Shown here one piece after another: positions 11,298 to 25,800 of a stretch of DNA of 64,000 nucleotides. The translations under genes and the position numbers were made by a program. Below the pieces are notes generated by a model. It was given only the letters and a program-made list of their open reading frames with translations. It searched no databases and was not told the origin of the DNA. This DNA comes from Pachyseris speciosa. Lineage: Eukaryota > Cnidaria > Anthozoa > Scleractinia > Pachyseridae. Every line of letters starts with the position of its first letter. Position 1 is the stretch's first letter. The DNA lies in NCBI GenBank assembly GCA_016490735.1, contig JAEMWC010000395.1:91001-155000 (forward strand), given 5' to 3'.

Positions 11298-11479
11298 TAG
11301 TACACTAAAAAGATGAAATTGAATCTGTATCAAAAGCTGTTTTCCACTAACAAAGGCCAATTCCAGGAGAGAAAAGTCTTAGAGATGCTTGACGAAAGGT
11401 CTTCTCAAGTACCAACCGGTACCGAATCAGCAAATAACGTTTGCCACAGCAACTAACAACGGCGGCCGGTACCGTGTAT

Positions 11480-11848
11480 TAGGGAGCTTATGCAAAGACG
11501 ACGACGACGGCAACGAAAACGTTATTTCGAAATATAACTTCTCGTTTTTGTACCTCTTTCACGATTATTCAAAATTGTTTAACTTAAAAAATGCTGACGA
11601 ACTGTCCAGGGACTAAATTACTATGAACGACGTCAACGTAACAAAATAGAACGAAAAAATTGCTGTTATGCGCTCACGTTCTTGAGAAAACATAAAAATT
11701 GGTCATTTCACGTTGTTGTTTTGCAGACGACGGCAAAGAAATGTACCAAAATGAAAAACGCACGTGCAGGCGATTGTTTTTGCTCATGAATCCTATTGTT
11801 TTGTGACGTTCTCGTTGCCGTCGTCGTCCTCGTTGCTTAAGCTCCCTA
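11480..11848. mobile_element. MITE with GGGAGCTTA termini and GACGACGAC arms
   Basis: Left arm TAGGGAGCTTATGCAAAGAC and a right arm ending GTTGCTTAAGCTCCCTA are inverted over about 45 bp and include GACGACGACGGCAACGA. TA flanks both ends. A degraded relative (GGGAACGGCAACGAAAACC) occurs in a TBC1D9 intron at about 27826-27900. Confidence 0.7.
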
Positions 11849-12648
11849 TTTACTCCGTGACCTGAATTTAACCAAAACTAATTAAAATAAGGTTAAAACC
11901 AATCTAAAACATTTTTCCTGCTTTGGAATCATGATTTAAAATAATAAAACAATTTCATGTTCTTAGAACGCAAAAAAAAGGTTCAAAAAAGAGGGGAATA
12001 CAGTTTTTCGACCAACTGAACTTCATCAACCACAATGATTAGATTAAAATAATTATTAAATTAAATAATTATCATAAAATTAGGACGCCAGATGAAATTT
12101 TAAAATAAAACTGTTTTGGCTAAAAGCTTGCGAATTGAAGTAGACGGTTCACCACCCGTGGTTGGTAAGATCCGTGACGGGCACGGCTCCTGCCGTGACG
12201 GTCAGTTTCCTGTGACAGAAAACATTTCAGATTCACGTGACTGCCGTGCCATGAAAGATACGTGACGTAACCGGAATATAAATATTAATTTTGATGCTCG
12301 ATGTAAGCTTTTTGTCGAGCTAAAATTATAAAAAAGAAATATAGCTGATGCAACGGCAACTCATTTTACAGAGTATTTTACAGCCGATTGGTCCTCAATA
12401 ATCAAAATTATTAAAAGAACGCTGACGCTCACGCTCACGTGCGTCCCTTTCCGTGAGGAAAAAAGAGAAGCCTGCGAGATGTCAGCAGTAAGACAAAGAG
12501 AGCAAGCCTAGAACGGACTCAATCAAAACTTTGTTATGTTGTGAGAGATGGCGATATCGGAGATATAATTATATGTATACAACCTTTTATTTTCATTCCT
12601 TTACGACGATCTGTTCCTGTTAAGATGTTATCGTAGCCCGAGACAATA
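11849..12648. other. Intergenic DNA upstream of TBC1D9
   Basis: No gene or clear repeat was recognised. A GTGACGG-rich imperfect repeat lies near 12165-12265. The 5' UTR and promoter of TBC1D9 should lie in the last few hundred bases, but I see no convincing TATA or initiator. Confidence 0.4.
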
Positions 12649-15600
12649 ATGTGGATTAAACCAGAAGAGGTTCTTCTCGCCAACGCTCTTTGGTAATGAC
12701 ACGATTCAGAAGTCAATAAAATTTACAAAATTAACATTTCACGAACATGTAAGGACCGTTCTATTGATCTTTTTCTTTGTAGGGCGACTGAACGGGCCAA
12801 TCCCTACTTTGTTCTTCAGCGCAGAAAAGGTCATGGTGGGGGTGGATTAACTTCGCTTCTGATCGGAACGTTAGATAATGTTTTAGATACAAAGGTAAGT
12901 GATAAAGATGTTAAGACTTCAATGTTCGCACGCCTTATAAGCTTCGTTTAATCTCGTCGACAGTTTGTTTAGCCGGATATTTTGCACTTTGAACTTGTAA
13001 ATAATTTTGATCTTATGCTTTGTTTTTGTTTGTTGTTCAGCCTGCACCATTTCGCATACTTTTACAGCTGCCTAGCTCTGATATAAGTTACGGTATGTAC
13101 CTGCTATGATATTATATTATTGGAAATAATCCATGTGAGCTTAATAAGTTAAGTGAATGCAAAAGGTTTATTAAAACAATACAAGAAGAGGCTTGCATCA
13201 TTATTTTTCATGGCTGCCTTGTTATGGTGTTTCAATCGGACTGTCTGACTTTGTCTGCTTCTGCTTCAAAAATATGGATGTATTTCAACTGTTGATATCT
13301 GGGAACAAGTGGTGAACCCATCACTTCAGTTGGTCACAGAACCACCAGTCATATGGCAATAGGCCCTTTGCATGACCATGTCATGTGACCTTGTCAATCA
13401 TAAAAATATTGTCTTGGTACAAAATAGATAAGGGCTGGCTCAGTTAACAGGATGAATTTTATCATCTGTTCACATGGGAAATTACAGCCCGGTTACCATG
13501 ATGAAAAGTGGTGACACGACCATTCACGCATGAAATTTAACGACCAAGTCTGGTGAGAATATTTTGCTTTTATTGGTTTTAGAAACCTCAAAATCCTTTA
13601 TCTTTACTTTAAGTATCAAAAAAAAAAAATTTATTCCGAACTATAAATAGAAGAAAAAAGAAGTCAAAATCAAATACTGTCCGTTCTACTGACGAAAATG
13701 CATTGTATCATTTTCATCCTGGTAACCGGGCTGGAGTGTTTATATGGCAAAATTCCAGCCCGGTTACCAAGATCTCGGTTGGAAAAACCGAGATCTCGGC
13801 AACCAGGCCAGCCCTCCCTCTCATATGAACAGGTAGAAATTTTTACAAAGCATTTAGTGGTAAGGCGAGATCTCGGGAACCGGGCTCATATGAAGAGGCC
13901 CTTAGGTGAGAGATTTTAATGCCGTTTTAATGCTTAAAAAATAACAGACACTTGTGTGGAAAAAAGCTGCTGGATGACAAGCTTTGCCATCCAGCAGCAA
14001 ATGTGGTTGGCATGTGGTCAGCCTGGCTGGATTAGCTTGAAGGGCTTCTGAGCAAATGAGACCACAATAATGCGATGCTTCGCTGATTTCATTGTTCCGG
14101 TTTCTTTTGTTTCTTGTACACTCAAGATCTCAAAATGTGCTGCCGAGTTTTTTCCATCAGTTTTTACTTGAAAACGAAGTGCAAACCAGCGGAAAAAAGT
14201 GCAGGGTTGTAGTTTTATATCAAATTAGAGACCACATGCAAAAATTCAGCTAATTTGGACGAAAAAGAAAAAACAGACCAAAATTCAGCGTAGAATGGTT
14301 ATGCCCCGACGCCTTCAAATATACACTAAGCCAGAAGTCAGGCTGTTTGCTGGGTGCCTTCAAACCTTCAAACCTGCACTTAAACATCAGTGGCCTCAAA
14401 ATTGACAATCTTACTAATTTCATCGCACTCTTTCCATTTCTGGCATCTGCTTCATACCACAACCATTTCTTATGGTTCACATGGTCACGTGACACTGTCA
14501 TGCAAAGGGTCTATTGGCCCTATGCTCCCTGAATTGCAAGCAGTGAGTTGTCCTTTTTCCCTTAGATCACTTGCATAAACAGATGGTCAAATTATGTATA
14601 AAAAGTTAGTAAGAGTAGAAGAGAATGAGAAGGGATTGGGGAGAGGGTGGAAAAATACGACTGTGGAGATTCTTTCTTATTGGAATTCCCATTCTTGAGA
14701 CATGAAAAATACTGATTGGTCAATTACCTGTCAAGTTCTCCAAGAACTAATAACTCTACTGTCACTGAGACATGAGACTACTGCTTTCAGAGAATGTTTT
14801 GAAATAATAATGGACCAGGCAAGTGGTCTTAGGTGAGTATGCAAGGATAACGTGAAAACGATCATAAATGTGATTTTGAAATTGAAACTTACAACAAAAC
14901 GTCCTTCTTCCAGGAGGGAATTTTCTGAAATAAACAGCTTGTCAATTTGATGAGTTCTAACCTAGTTCTGTTCAAATTCATCTGATACCAGAACTGTTGA
15001 TCACAGAGGTTTAGCGAAGTGCTAGATCCAGTGCATGTTACAGAACTAGGATAAGAAAGAGATTGATTGCAGTCCATATGTGCCCTGGTGGAGAGGAAAA
15101 GATTGACAATGATGACTGTGGATGTCAGATCAATGCTTCTTTCATCTGTTTGTGCTGAGTAAATAACTGTAATAACATGACAAGTGCTTTAATTTCTTTA
15201 GTGATAGCAAGTGCAGCATCCTTTCAGGATATTGAAACTGACTGGAACTGGCTAGCCAAATATTTGTTAGAGACATTAGGTAAGTTAAAAAGAAATCATC
15301 ACAAACTCAAACTGTCCCAGCCTGTCTGCAGACATCTATTTGTGTCGCTTCACATGTAAAAGCAAAGCAAGTAGGAGATGTCTACACACAGTCCATCACT
15401 ATCTTTACTTTTATATACTTTATAGAGATGTATATAATCTTTGATTATTTTTTGTTGGCTGCTCAATGTATCAATTGTTCTATTTGCGATTATCCTATTT
15501 AAATAAGGTTCTGCAGGATGTGAAAATCCCATTCATTCACTTCTTGCTTGATACCCTGTGATAAACCAGCACCCACTCTGGAAGGGAGTACCAATACCCC

Positions 15601-17770
15601 TTTTCACTTAGTACTGGGTATCTTATGGTGGAGTAGCATCCTATTTAGGGGGTAGCAGTGCCAATGTCCCTAGTTGCTTCATGCAGCAGAAATAGGTCAA
15701 ATGAGGTACCTTGTCTTGCAGTTCATCATTACATTTAGTTACCTCTAGTAGAAACCTTAAGAATCCTGCATGGTCTTTAATTCTGGCTTATTATATGACT
15801 GGCTCTTTCAGCAGTCAAGATGAATCAATTCTCCTGCTGTGATTGGCTACCCACAAGGTCAAGATGGAGCCATCTTGACGGCTTGGGATAGCCCGTTCGT
15901 CCCGTGTTTTACTATCTTTTAATAGTGTCCTTTGAGTCAATAAGAAATACTTTATCGATCAAGCTTGTTCGGTCAAGATGGCGGGATATTGGCCTCATTC
16001 TTTTTTTGTTTGTTTATGGAACTCTCTTTCATCTTGGTCCTTAAACACGCAAAAAAAGAACTTGGCCAATATCCCACCATCTTGTCACAAATGGCCAATA
16101 ACCCATATTTATCAGTTTGGACAGTATTTCTGGTTGGCTGAATTATGTTTTTTTGGTATGTGTTAGTAACCATAGAAAGCGAGGAGGACGTCAGAGAGTT
16201 TGTGAAAGCCAAGATTGAAAGCCTGGTTGCTAATGTTGCAGCTGATCAAGATGTCGTGACAGAAACAGAAACCAACAGGTTCAAATCGGCAGCCATAAGA
16301 TTTCACAGGATCTTTAACATCCCAGCAGATGAAAAACTTGTCAACTGTATGTCCCTTTCCTTTTAGTATTTAGAACCCTTCTCATCATCAACTCAACAGT
16401 TGTAATCTTTTTTGTTGACTGGGAATTCAAAAACCCTTGTAAGTGTGCATGAAGGATGGCTGAGTGGTTTGGGGTGCTGGATTTCAATGCGGTCACCCCG
16501 GGTTCAAATCCCGCTCTAGCTACTAGCTGGTGTTGTTCTGGGTAGTCCCTGGTTCAACTCCTCGGTCATCCTTGTAAATAGCCGACTGGTAATTGCCTCT
16601 GGCCAGTTGGGATTCTTATCATGTTATGTTTATTTGAATTATTTGTTTCTATATTTGCTCAGCCCCATTAGCCTTTGTGCTATAAATACTACCAAGGGTA
16701 AAGAAAGGTTATTTATTTATTTATTTGAAGAATGCAGGTTTAAAAAAATGGTAGATACATCTTCAAGTCTCCCCCTGTCCAGGCTTTTTTTTGCCAGATC
16801 TTTTTAGGTTCATCTTATCAATTTCTTAATTTGTATTTTGATTCTCTCGAAGATTGTGAGTTATACTTTGCAATCTAGCATTGAAGGTCAGAACCCTTTT
16901 TTAATGCACAAAAAGTGATGAAAATGTTCTGGCTAACATAACCATCACCGTCTTCACTGTCATTATCATCATCATCAGGTCCTCAATACTTACTTGCAAA
17001 ATTCCTGTGGTTGTTCTTTGTTTTCATGTAACATTTAATTGCAGAAGTTTTGTCATTGTTTACTTTAGATTACTCCTGTAGTTACTGGAAGGGGAGAGTT
17101 CCGCGGCAAGGCTGGCTTTATCTGTCAGTTAACTACATGTGCTTCTATTCATTCTTGATGGGAAAAGAGGCACGACTTGTCATCAGATGGCTTGATGTTG
17201 TGGTATGAACAACAGTGTTCCTTTCTCTAGTTAGTAGTTAACATCAAGGGAAAATAAAAAAAAATATAATTATATTATCTCAAGATTTCTGGTATTTACT
17301 GTTGCATATCAAACACTGTCAGTGCCTTGTTTTATATGCATTTTGTTATGAGATAGTCCTACTGAAGATAAATTGCTTTGATGTTAATAGTTAACCATCC
17401 ACTAAATTCTCTGAATATTGGTTGAAACCACTTACAGAAACCATAACAGGAAATTTTTGAGTTTGTATTGACTTGACTCTGGGTCATTGGACCGTGTGTT
17501 TCTGTTTTAACACATAAATATAAACCATTTAGTCTTTAGAGAGAAGCAGCAGCATGCTTTTCACAGATGGAATCAAGGTTACAACAAGAGAGGGAGAGGT
17601 TAGTTGCCTCAAGATTGCTGATTCAAATAGAACACTGAGCTTCTATCCTTATTTATCAATCCACCCTCAATTTCATCTATTGTGTTCACCTTCCTTTCAA
17701 GAATCCATTCCCTCACTAACCTGCTTTTCCCTCCCATCCCTTGGGTTTTTCCCTTCCCCCCTACCCTTCC

Positions 17771-17822
<52 letters not shown>

Positions 17823-18364
17823 TAATTTATGTTTACTAATAATTTTATTTAACAATTCATCCAATATAATACAAATAATAAATAATTGCAAAATTATTAA
17901 GCTATAAACTATGGGGAAACTGTATTAATCGATTTTTATTTTAATAAAAGCTTCAAAAAATTTGTCAAAAAACTAGGCTAAAAAAACTTCCTTTATAAAA
18001 AGTCTAAAACATCGTATTTGGTGATAAAATAAATAATGTCGACTACAAAACTGCTAAATACTCAGTACTGCTAAATACTCAGTATGGCTCAGTATTCCTG
18101 GCTTTAGCTAGAGTTCCCCAATATACATGTAATAATAATAATAACAATAATAATAATAATAATACTACTACTAATAATATTTATATTATTATTTATATAT
18201 TATTTATATTATATATATATATTTAATATTAATATTTATATTTGTTTATTTATTATATATTATACTAGCTACAGAGTTGTTAGCCTTAGGGCCTCCTGGG
18301 TTATGTTCGATGTCCCAGGTTGGCTGGATAGGGATCCATATGGCATCCATACATTTTCACTGTC

Positions 18365-18403
<39 letters not shown>

Positions 18404-19779
18404 GTAATAAAAATAATAATATTTTTTATTAAATTATTATAATCTTTATTAAAAAATTCTCAAACAATCTGAAGTTTACAATTATTGATCTACTAGAATG
18501 CTAAAAATATTCGTAATTAAAATCCGGATAAATATTGCAAAAGTATTGCTAAAAACTTCATTAAAAAAATTATGTAAGACGTTTGTATGTACAAGGTGGC
18601 AGCAAAAAAATATTCTTAAAAAAAATTACATTATGGCCCCTTCTTGGATTTCAATGTCAATATCAATGTTCTTAAAATCACAAAAGGCTTTATGTCATAA
18701 TCTTCTTAAAAAATGAAAAAGAAATTACATTATGGCTCCTTCTTGGATTTCAATGTATAATTATAATAATATAATAATAATTGGACTGGTGCAAAAGCAC
18801 GACACCAAAAAGAAGATTTACTCTGCTCAGAAAGAGGCACAAATGTTTCTAGGAAGTTTGACATATCTGAATTACCTAGAGAAGCAGACGAATTCGCCAC
18901 ACATCATGCAAAAAGAACAAAGCAGAAAGCCCAACAACAAGCTCAAGAACATCTATCTAAACTGTGGGAAGGCAAGGCACTCCATGGGAAACACCCCAAA
19001 AGAATGAAAGATGCAGATGTGGACCTTCACAGAACTAACCAGTGGCTAATGAGCAGTGGATTAAAAGCGGAGACTGAGGGGCTGATTATTGCCGCACAGG
19101 ACCAAAGCCTGGCAACAAGGTTGTACCACAGCAATATCATTAAAGATGGTACTAACCCATTATGTAGGATGTGTGGCAAGTTTGATGAATCTATCGATCA
19201 CGTCAGAGGCATGATAACGCAGCATCATACATCCATTGGAAGGTGTGCCAGAGCTATGATATCAAGACAACTGACAATTGGTACGACCACAAACCGGATA
19301 CTGTTGTAGAGAATGAACAAGCAATGATTCTGTGGAATATGTCAATTCATACTGACAGAGAAATAGCGGCTAATAAACCAGATATCATAATCAGAGATCA
19401 CACGAATCAGAAATGTCAGATTATAGATATGGCAGTCCCATCAGACATAAATACATCCGTTAAGGTAGTCGAGAAACTCTCTAAGTATAAAGACTTAGAA
19501 ATTGAGATCGCCAGAATGTGGAAAATGGGAACAGAGACGATACCAGTTGTCATTGGTACACTAGGGGTCATTAAGAAAGGACTGGAAAGTATGTTGACAA
19601 AATCCCAGACACAGTCAGCATTGATGAGCTCCAAAAAATTACTCTTCTGGGTACAGCTCGCAGCCTCAGAAGGGTCCTGTCAATCAAGTGAACTCTTTGG
19701 TACCTAAGGCCCATGGGTTGGACCCGGTGCTTCAGAGACTAAACAAGCAAGCCAAGGATTATAAGTCATAATAATAATA

Positions 19780-19831
<52 letters not shown>

Positions 19832-22800
19832 TTCTGGGAACAGCACACATTCTGAGAAAGGTCCTCTCAATCAAGTAAATTGAACAAACACAGTCTCCTC
19901 TAGTACCTTAGAACCATGGTTTGGTTCTGGCCCTAGAAGGTAAATGTGGACAAGTAATAAATACCTCTTACTAACCTCGTTTTCTCGGTCCGTACTGTAA
20001 GTTACGGACTGAGTTTTTTCCCGTTGATTTATGCCCCTAGTGCGAAGCGCGTGGGCCATGAATTAATGGGAAAAAATGAGGATCCATAACTTACAGTACG
20101 GACCGAGAAAACGAGGTTAGTAAGATTTTATTATATCTCTGAGGTTAATCCGGCACGCGGGAAAAAATCTAGTTGAAGTCAAGCGGGCCATACTGTAGAA
20201 TGCGGCCCGCAAAATTGACCAATCACAGCATGCGTACTAAGTGAGAGATATAATAAAGTGAAGTAAAATATAATAATAATAATAATAATAATTATAATAA
20301 TAATTATTAATAACAATCTGTATTATGCTTTGATCAATGTACACATTTTTTTTATTACATTCTAGAAAATTTATAATTTGCACATGTAGTTACACATGCC
20401 ATCCTAGTTTTGGGACCTGGCTTTCCTCAACAATCTTGGAACCACATTCACCAACAAACGCTTAATACATTTTCTCATTATTTTATAGACTACCCAGTCT
20501 CTAACGTCTGCTCTGTAACTCCTTCAGTCCCCTACATTGTGTCATGGTTTGTCCTCTGCCAATATTTACAAGGTTGTGATTTCTTTTTGCTTGTTTATGG
20601 TTTTGTTTCAGTTCAGTTTCTCTCTGTTGCTGCACATCACAGAAACCTTTGGTCTCATGGAACAGTTAGCCAACCTGGCAATGCGACAGTAAGAATCCTC
20701 AGTTCCTTAATTTTTTTCACAAGTTTTTATTGCTTGTTGAATGTTAACCCATTGACTACCGGCTGTTTTTACATTTTTGGAGTGATTTTCCACCTATAAA
20801 CGATGAATAGCAATTCGGGACTCTTTATTTGAACTACCAGGGAAAAGTGGTGCTGTCCTAAGCCACTGGAGGCTCAAGGTTTCTGAAAACGTCATTTTGA
20901 CGTAGCTATTTTTTATCCGTGAAGCGACAACAATGGCCCAAGTTGGTTTTGCTTGCGATTTCTGCTAAATTTACAGCCATTTTTCATCTTTAGCGGCTGC
21001 CTGATGAGCATCATTAAGCGTGACGGTAGCTAAGAGTCCACTTTCTCAAAGAATCGAGCAAGGTGATGTACTTTGTTGTTGAATTTGGCTTGTTACTCGA
21101 CGAACTGGGAATTTGGCCGGTCGAACACTTAGTACCTTTGGGACTCGACTACTGATGAATTTCTCGACCTACCGCCACATATTTTGGAATTTCTGAGTAC
21201 TGAAGATGACGACAAGCAGGAAGTTTTGGCAGTAGGTCGGAGTGGCTGTAGACTTAGTTTATATGTGAAAGAATTGGGAGAAGGAACGGGTGCTGTCAAA
21301 AATTCTCGTCATTTCCCAGGATGCAATGTGGTCTAGATGTTGAAAATGGCGGAAAGGCCCGAATGCACTGGAACAAAAGGCTGTATCTATGCTCGGGAGG
21401 AGAATATGAACAAAAAAAGTCATTTCTAAGCTAGAAAAAGGACTGAATTTCGTTATGATGGTTGAAGTTTGGTTTTTTGGCGATGATTTCCTTAAAAAAC
21501 ATGAAGGCAAAAAGGAGCATTTTTGTCGTTTCTCTTTGACGTTAAAAACGGTCAGTTTCGTTCTTGTCCAAACTCAAAAGGCCATATTTGGTAAAAATCG
21601 CTACGTTTCTTGCATTTATTGGATATCCAAATTTAAAGGGCATTCCATTTCGTGCTCACAACTAACAGTTAAGGCAATATTCGTGCGATTGAGAAAGTTG
21701 CAATGTTTTGAAGCATGGGAGTTTTTTACGGCCGGTTTTGGCCGGCACGGGTGCCAATGGGTTAAGGGTCCTCTGGTTTTATTACCAATTAAATTTTATG
21801 GACAATGGATACGAAGAAGGAGTGAGGGGGCATTGAAGTGGTGGGGTGGGGGGTCATCTCTACATACCATTTCAAAATGGGTTTGTGCCCTGTATACCTT
21901 CATTCTTGGCCAATCATTTTCAAGAGCTTAACCAGTGGGTGAAACTTGAACTTGATGTTCCCTTAAATTCTGTTTTGAACAACTTTTATTTTTATTGGTG
22001 AACCAGTTCGCTGGCATTTGTAACAAAAATTAAATTGGAAAATTATTGTTGTTCTTGAACTAAATCTAAGTTAATCAAAACTGAGTCATTTGGGAACACC
22101 TCTCCCCACCCCGGCAGTTTGCTGATAGTTTATTACCCTAGAGTTCACAGCTGAGTCAATAGAATGGAGTTCACTTCTGGTTGAAAGCATTTTGTAAACA
22201 TTTGAGAAGCCCTCAGGTTGGTTGGCTCAACAGTTTGTTTTAATCAAGCATTCATACATTATTCCATTCATGTTGTTCATATCATAGACTGCTATCAGAA
22301 GAAGGTTATGAAGAAGATAAAACGCTACCTTTGTTGACAAAGTAAGTACCCTAGTTGTATTTAGGCTCTGTTGTTACATGTTAAACAACTCCTTCAGTAA
22401 TGGCTGGATAACAGTTGTTTATAGTGTGCATAAAATTATCAACAGCTCATTAGTTGATGTTAACATTCCATCACTCTGTCTCTTGGGAGCCATACATGTC
22501 AGAATATTAAAATAAAATTATGGTGCTGTTAGTATTAAAGTGAAGGTCTTCAATATTACTGAAATTAAGGCCTTCAGACATACAAAAGACGTTAAAGTGA
22601 TCGTTGGAATTAATAATTCCCGCTAAATCCTCCACTGAATTTTGAATGTACCGGTAATCCACATGGAGGAAAACCAGGCTCATACCAGAAACCAATGACA
22701 AAGTTACTGTCACCAATTCTTTCCCTGATGTTTTTATTAATGGGCCATTGCACTGAGTGTGTTTTAAAAAGATGTCATTTTTTTTCTTATTTTTCAAACC

Positions 22801-25800
22801 ATAGGAACCGAGGAAAATCAGTTAAGAAGGTACCATCACTGAAAAGAGACTTGGATGCTCGAGCACAGAGTGAATTCTACAGGTAATCAGATGTACAGAA
22901 CAGCCTGTATATGTACAAAAGGGGCATGCTCAGGTCAATCGATTCAGCCTTGCCCCATACACTCTACAGAGAATGCATTTCAAACTGCAATTCACCAGTA
23001 GTTTCCAAACATCAATCCATAAAGATGGGGTTGGCCATAACCTTTTGTGTCCATGTGTTGGGTTTCACAAGACCACTTGACTGGCTGGAAATTCACATGA
23101 TTAGTGACAAAATTTAGCTATTGAGGCCATTAGCCTTCTAAACAATACCTTGTCAGAAGCTTTGAAAAGTATGTTGCTGTGGAGACTTGTTAAAACGGCT
23201 TGCTGATTAATGTGCCTAAAAGAGATGTTACTGTTAAAATAATTCCTCATGGTTCATATTGGTGTTTTCTGCATGAAAGCTTTTAATAAGAATATGACTT
23301 TTTTTAGTTAGCATTTGTAACGGTTCCCTTTTCAACAATCATTGAATTCTAAATTGCCCTAATGGGCATCACCCTTTACTCAGTAAGATTTTGTTATTTG
23401 CTTTAAATATTAATTAAAAGTGTAAAGTATTGCACTTGTTTTCCAGGCTTTCTGCTCTATTCTCATAAATGCTGTTCTTTCACTAGAAACTTGTTTCGTC
23501 TGCCAGTTGAAGAGAAGCTTGATGGCCACTGTGAGTGCACATTGTGGAGTCCACATGAAAAATGCCATGAATGGGGAACACTCTATTGTTCTCCAAACTA
23601 CTTGTGTTTTAACAGCAAGGTGGGGCATAGGATGTTGTGACTGTAACATGCATGTGTAGAGGTATTATTATATAGCAAAATATATTATGTACTTTTTTGC
23701 TGCAAAAATTAAAAAAAGATTCTAAGTTTCATTGTTATAATTTTGTTAGACTTGCCACAAGTCGACCTCTCGAGTCTCACAGTAAAAAAGTGGAGTGGTG
23801 TGACTTGCATTTGGCAGAAGAGCATCAGTTATCACTTTCACAGTCAACTCCATGTTGGAATTTCAACCACAAGTTACATTTCGTAGCTCATATTGAAGGG
23901 CTTGGTGGAAAACTATGCTAAAGTCTGGATTTTGGGAGTTTTTTTTTATTTTGCTCCAAAATTGCTGGTTTTTTGCATACAGGCTTGTTTTTATGTGGTA
24001 AACATTGTCCTGTATTCTTTTTCGCTGCTTTGCGCTTAGTATTCGAGAAAACACGGGCCAAACAACGCGTTGACCTAAAAATCCACTTAGCACAGTTTTC
24101 CACCAAGCCCTTCAATTACTTTTGATTGACAACTTCATCCCCAAGGGTCCCAAAGATCTAGTCTGATTGGTCTAAGCTCAGCGACCTGTTTTTGGGTCAC
24201 TTAAATTGGCATCAATCAAGTATGAAAAGTCCTTCGTCCTGCTCCACATTAAATAGGACAAAGGACTTTTTTGAAAGTCTATAGTTTTCTTTGTGACCTT
24301 TTGTGTCATCTACAGTTACATATTGATAAGCTTTTTACCTTGTTTGACTTCACTTACCATTCATTGTTACTAGCATATAAACTCAGTCTGATTTATCTAC
24401 CCCCCCCCTCCCAACACCCTCCCACACCTCCACCACCACCCACTCCCCCAGATATAGGGCTTTTGGAGAGAGCGTGCCATCTTGTGCACCCAAGCAAGCC
24501 AAGAAAATGTCTTAGTGTTCAATTTAAGTCTTGTCTGCTAAGGCTACCTACATGGAAATCCAAAATTCAGAGGTTTGGTGCTGGCAATCCATGCCCCATA
24601 TACATGTACATACTCAATGAAGTCTACTCATGGAGCAACCAGAGTTTAATCTGATTGAAATTGTTCATATAAAAGTTGGAAAGTGATTGCTTGTTTTTGC
24701 TCTTTGTTTGCTTGATTTGTTGTAAGACGTGTAAAAGTGAATTTCACGCAACAAACATTGTTTATTTTCTGTAGGTACGGCGGTTATTATCAGTGGTAAT
24801 TCCAATGAGGGAGATTTCTCTTGTGGAAAAAGTCGACACTTCTGCCATAATTCCAAATGCTCTGCACATCACTACCAAGTCAAAGGTCGGTTGAGAGTAA
24901 CTTTCAGCGTGTACATTCTAGATAGATGTCAGAGATTTTTTAGCTTCCCACGCAGATGTTCTTTTGGCTCGCAAGCCAAAAGAATGTCTGCGTGGGAGGC
25001 TGGAGATTTTTCTGCTTGCCTACTGTCTTTTTGATTTATTTTTAATTAGTATTTTGATAGCAAAATTTACTTCATGGCTTACTTTTTCTCTTCCCTTAGG
25101 CCAACTTTTTGTTTGCCTCTTTGCACGATCGAGATTACTTGACAAGATTGATGTCTGACTTCCTGGCAAAAACCCCAGAACCTAAGTGAGTTACCACGCT
25201 TAACATGTGTCTTGGTGGCTTCTGTCAGAGTGTTTTTCAATTGAGTGTCAAAAGTAATTCCTGTTTACTTTGGTCTTGCTTTACTCTTCTCTGTGATTGG
25301 TTGGCAAAATTCATGCAACTTTCTCAACCATTGACTAGCAATCTATTTATATAGCGCCTATATCACTAGCTGTTCTAGGCGCTTTAAAACAATGGCCGGG
25401 GGACTTTTGCCAGACTGCTTATAACACAGTTTACAATTAATGAAGTTGAGTTATGAGTGCCCCCGTAATAGCAATATCAAATTAAGACAGACACTAGGGG
25501 TGGTCACTGCCAGAGTTTTGTTACGTCCCTAGTGGTTCTTTTACGTCCCACAGAATCAGAGAATTATGAAGAGTTGTGAGACGGTAATGTAAGTAATGTA
25601 TTTTTCTTTTGCAATGGATACCCAGGTCCATTGATAAGGATGAGTGGGTTTTTAGCACCAGCCCCCCAAAGAAGAAGCTAACGTTTCAGCCGCCTCTTAC
25701 CACGGTGTTTTCAAGCACCCCTGCTGATCACGTTAATGCCAAGGAAACTGTCAAAGAACATTTGTGGAGACTGCACTTTGCAGAGTACGGAAGGTAAGTC

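Noticed and set aside
17697..17891. Minus-strand frame with a poly-Tyr run
   Set aside because: It is created by the TAA microsatellite and has no other support.
21455..21931. 158-codon plus frame as a gene
   Set aside because: It lies across the end of the piggyBac-like element in an intron of TBC1D9 and shows no recognisable domain.
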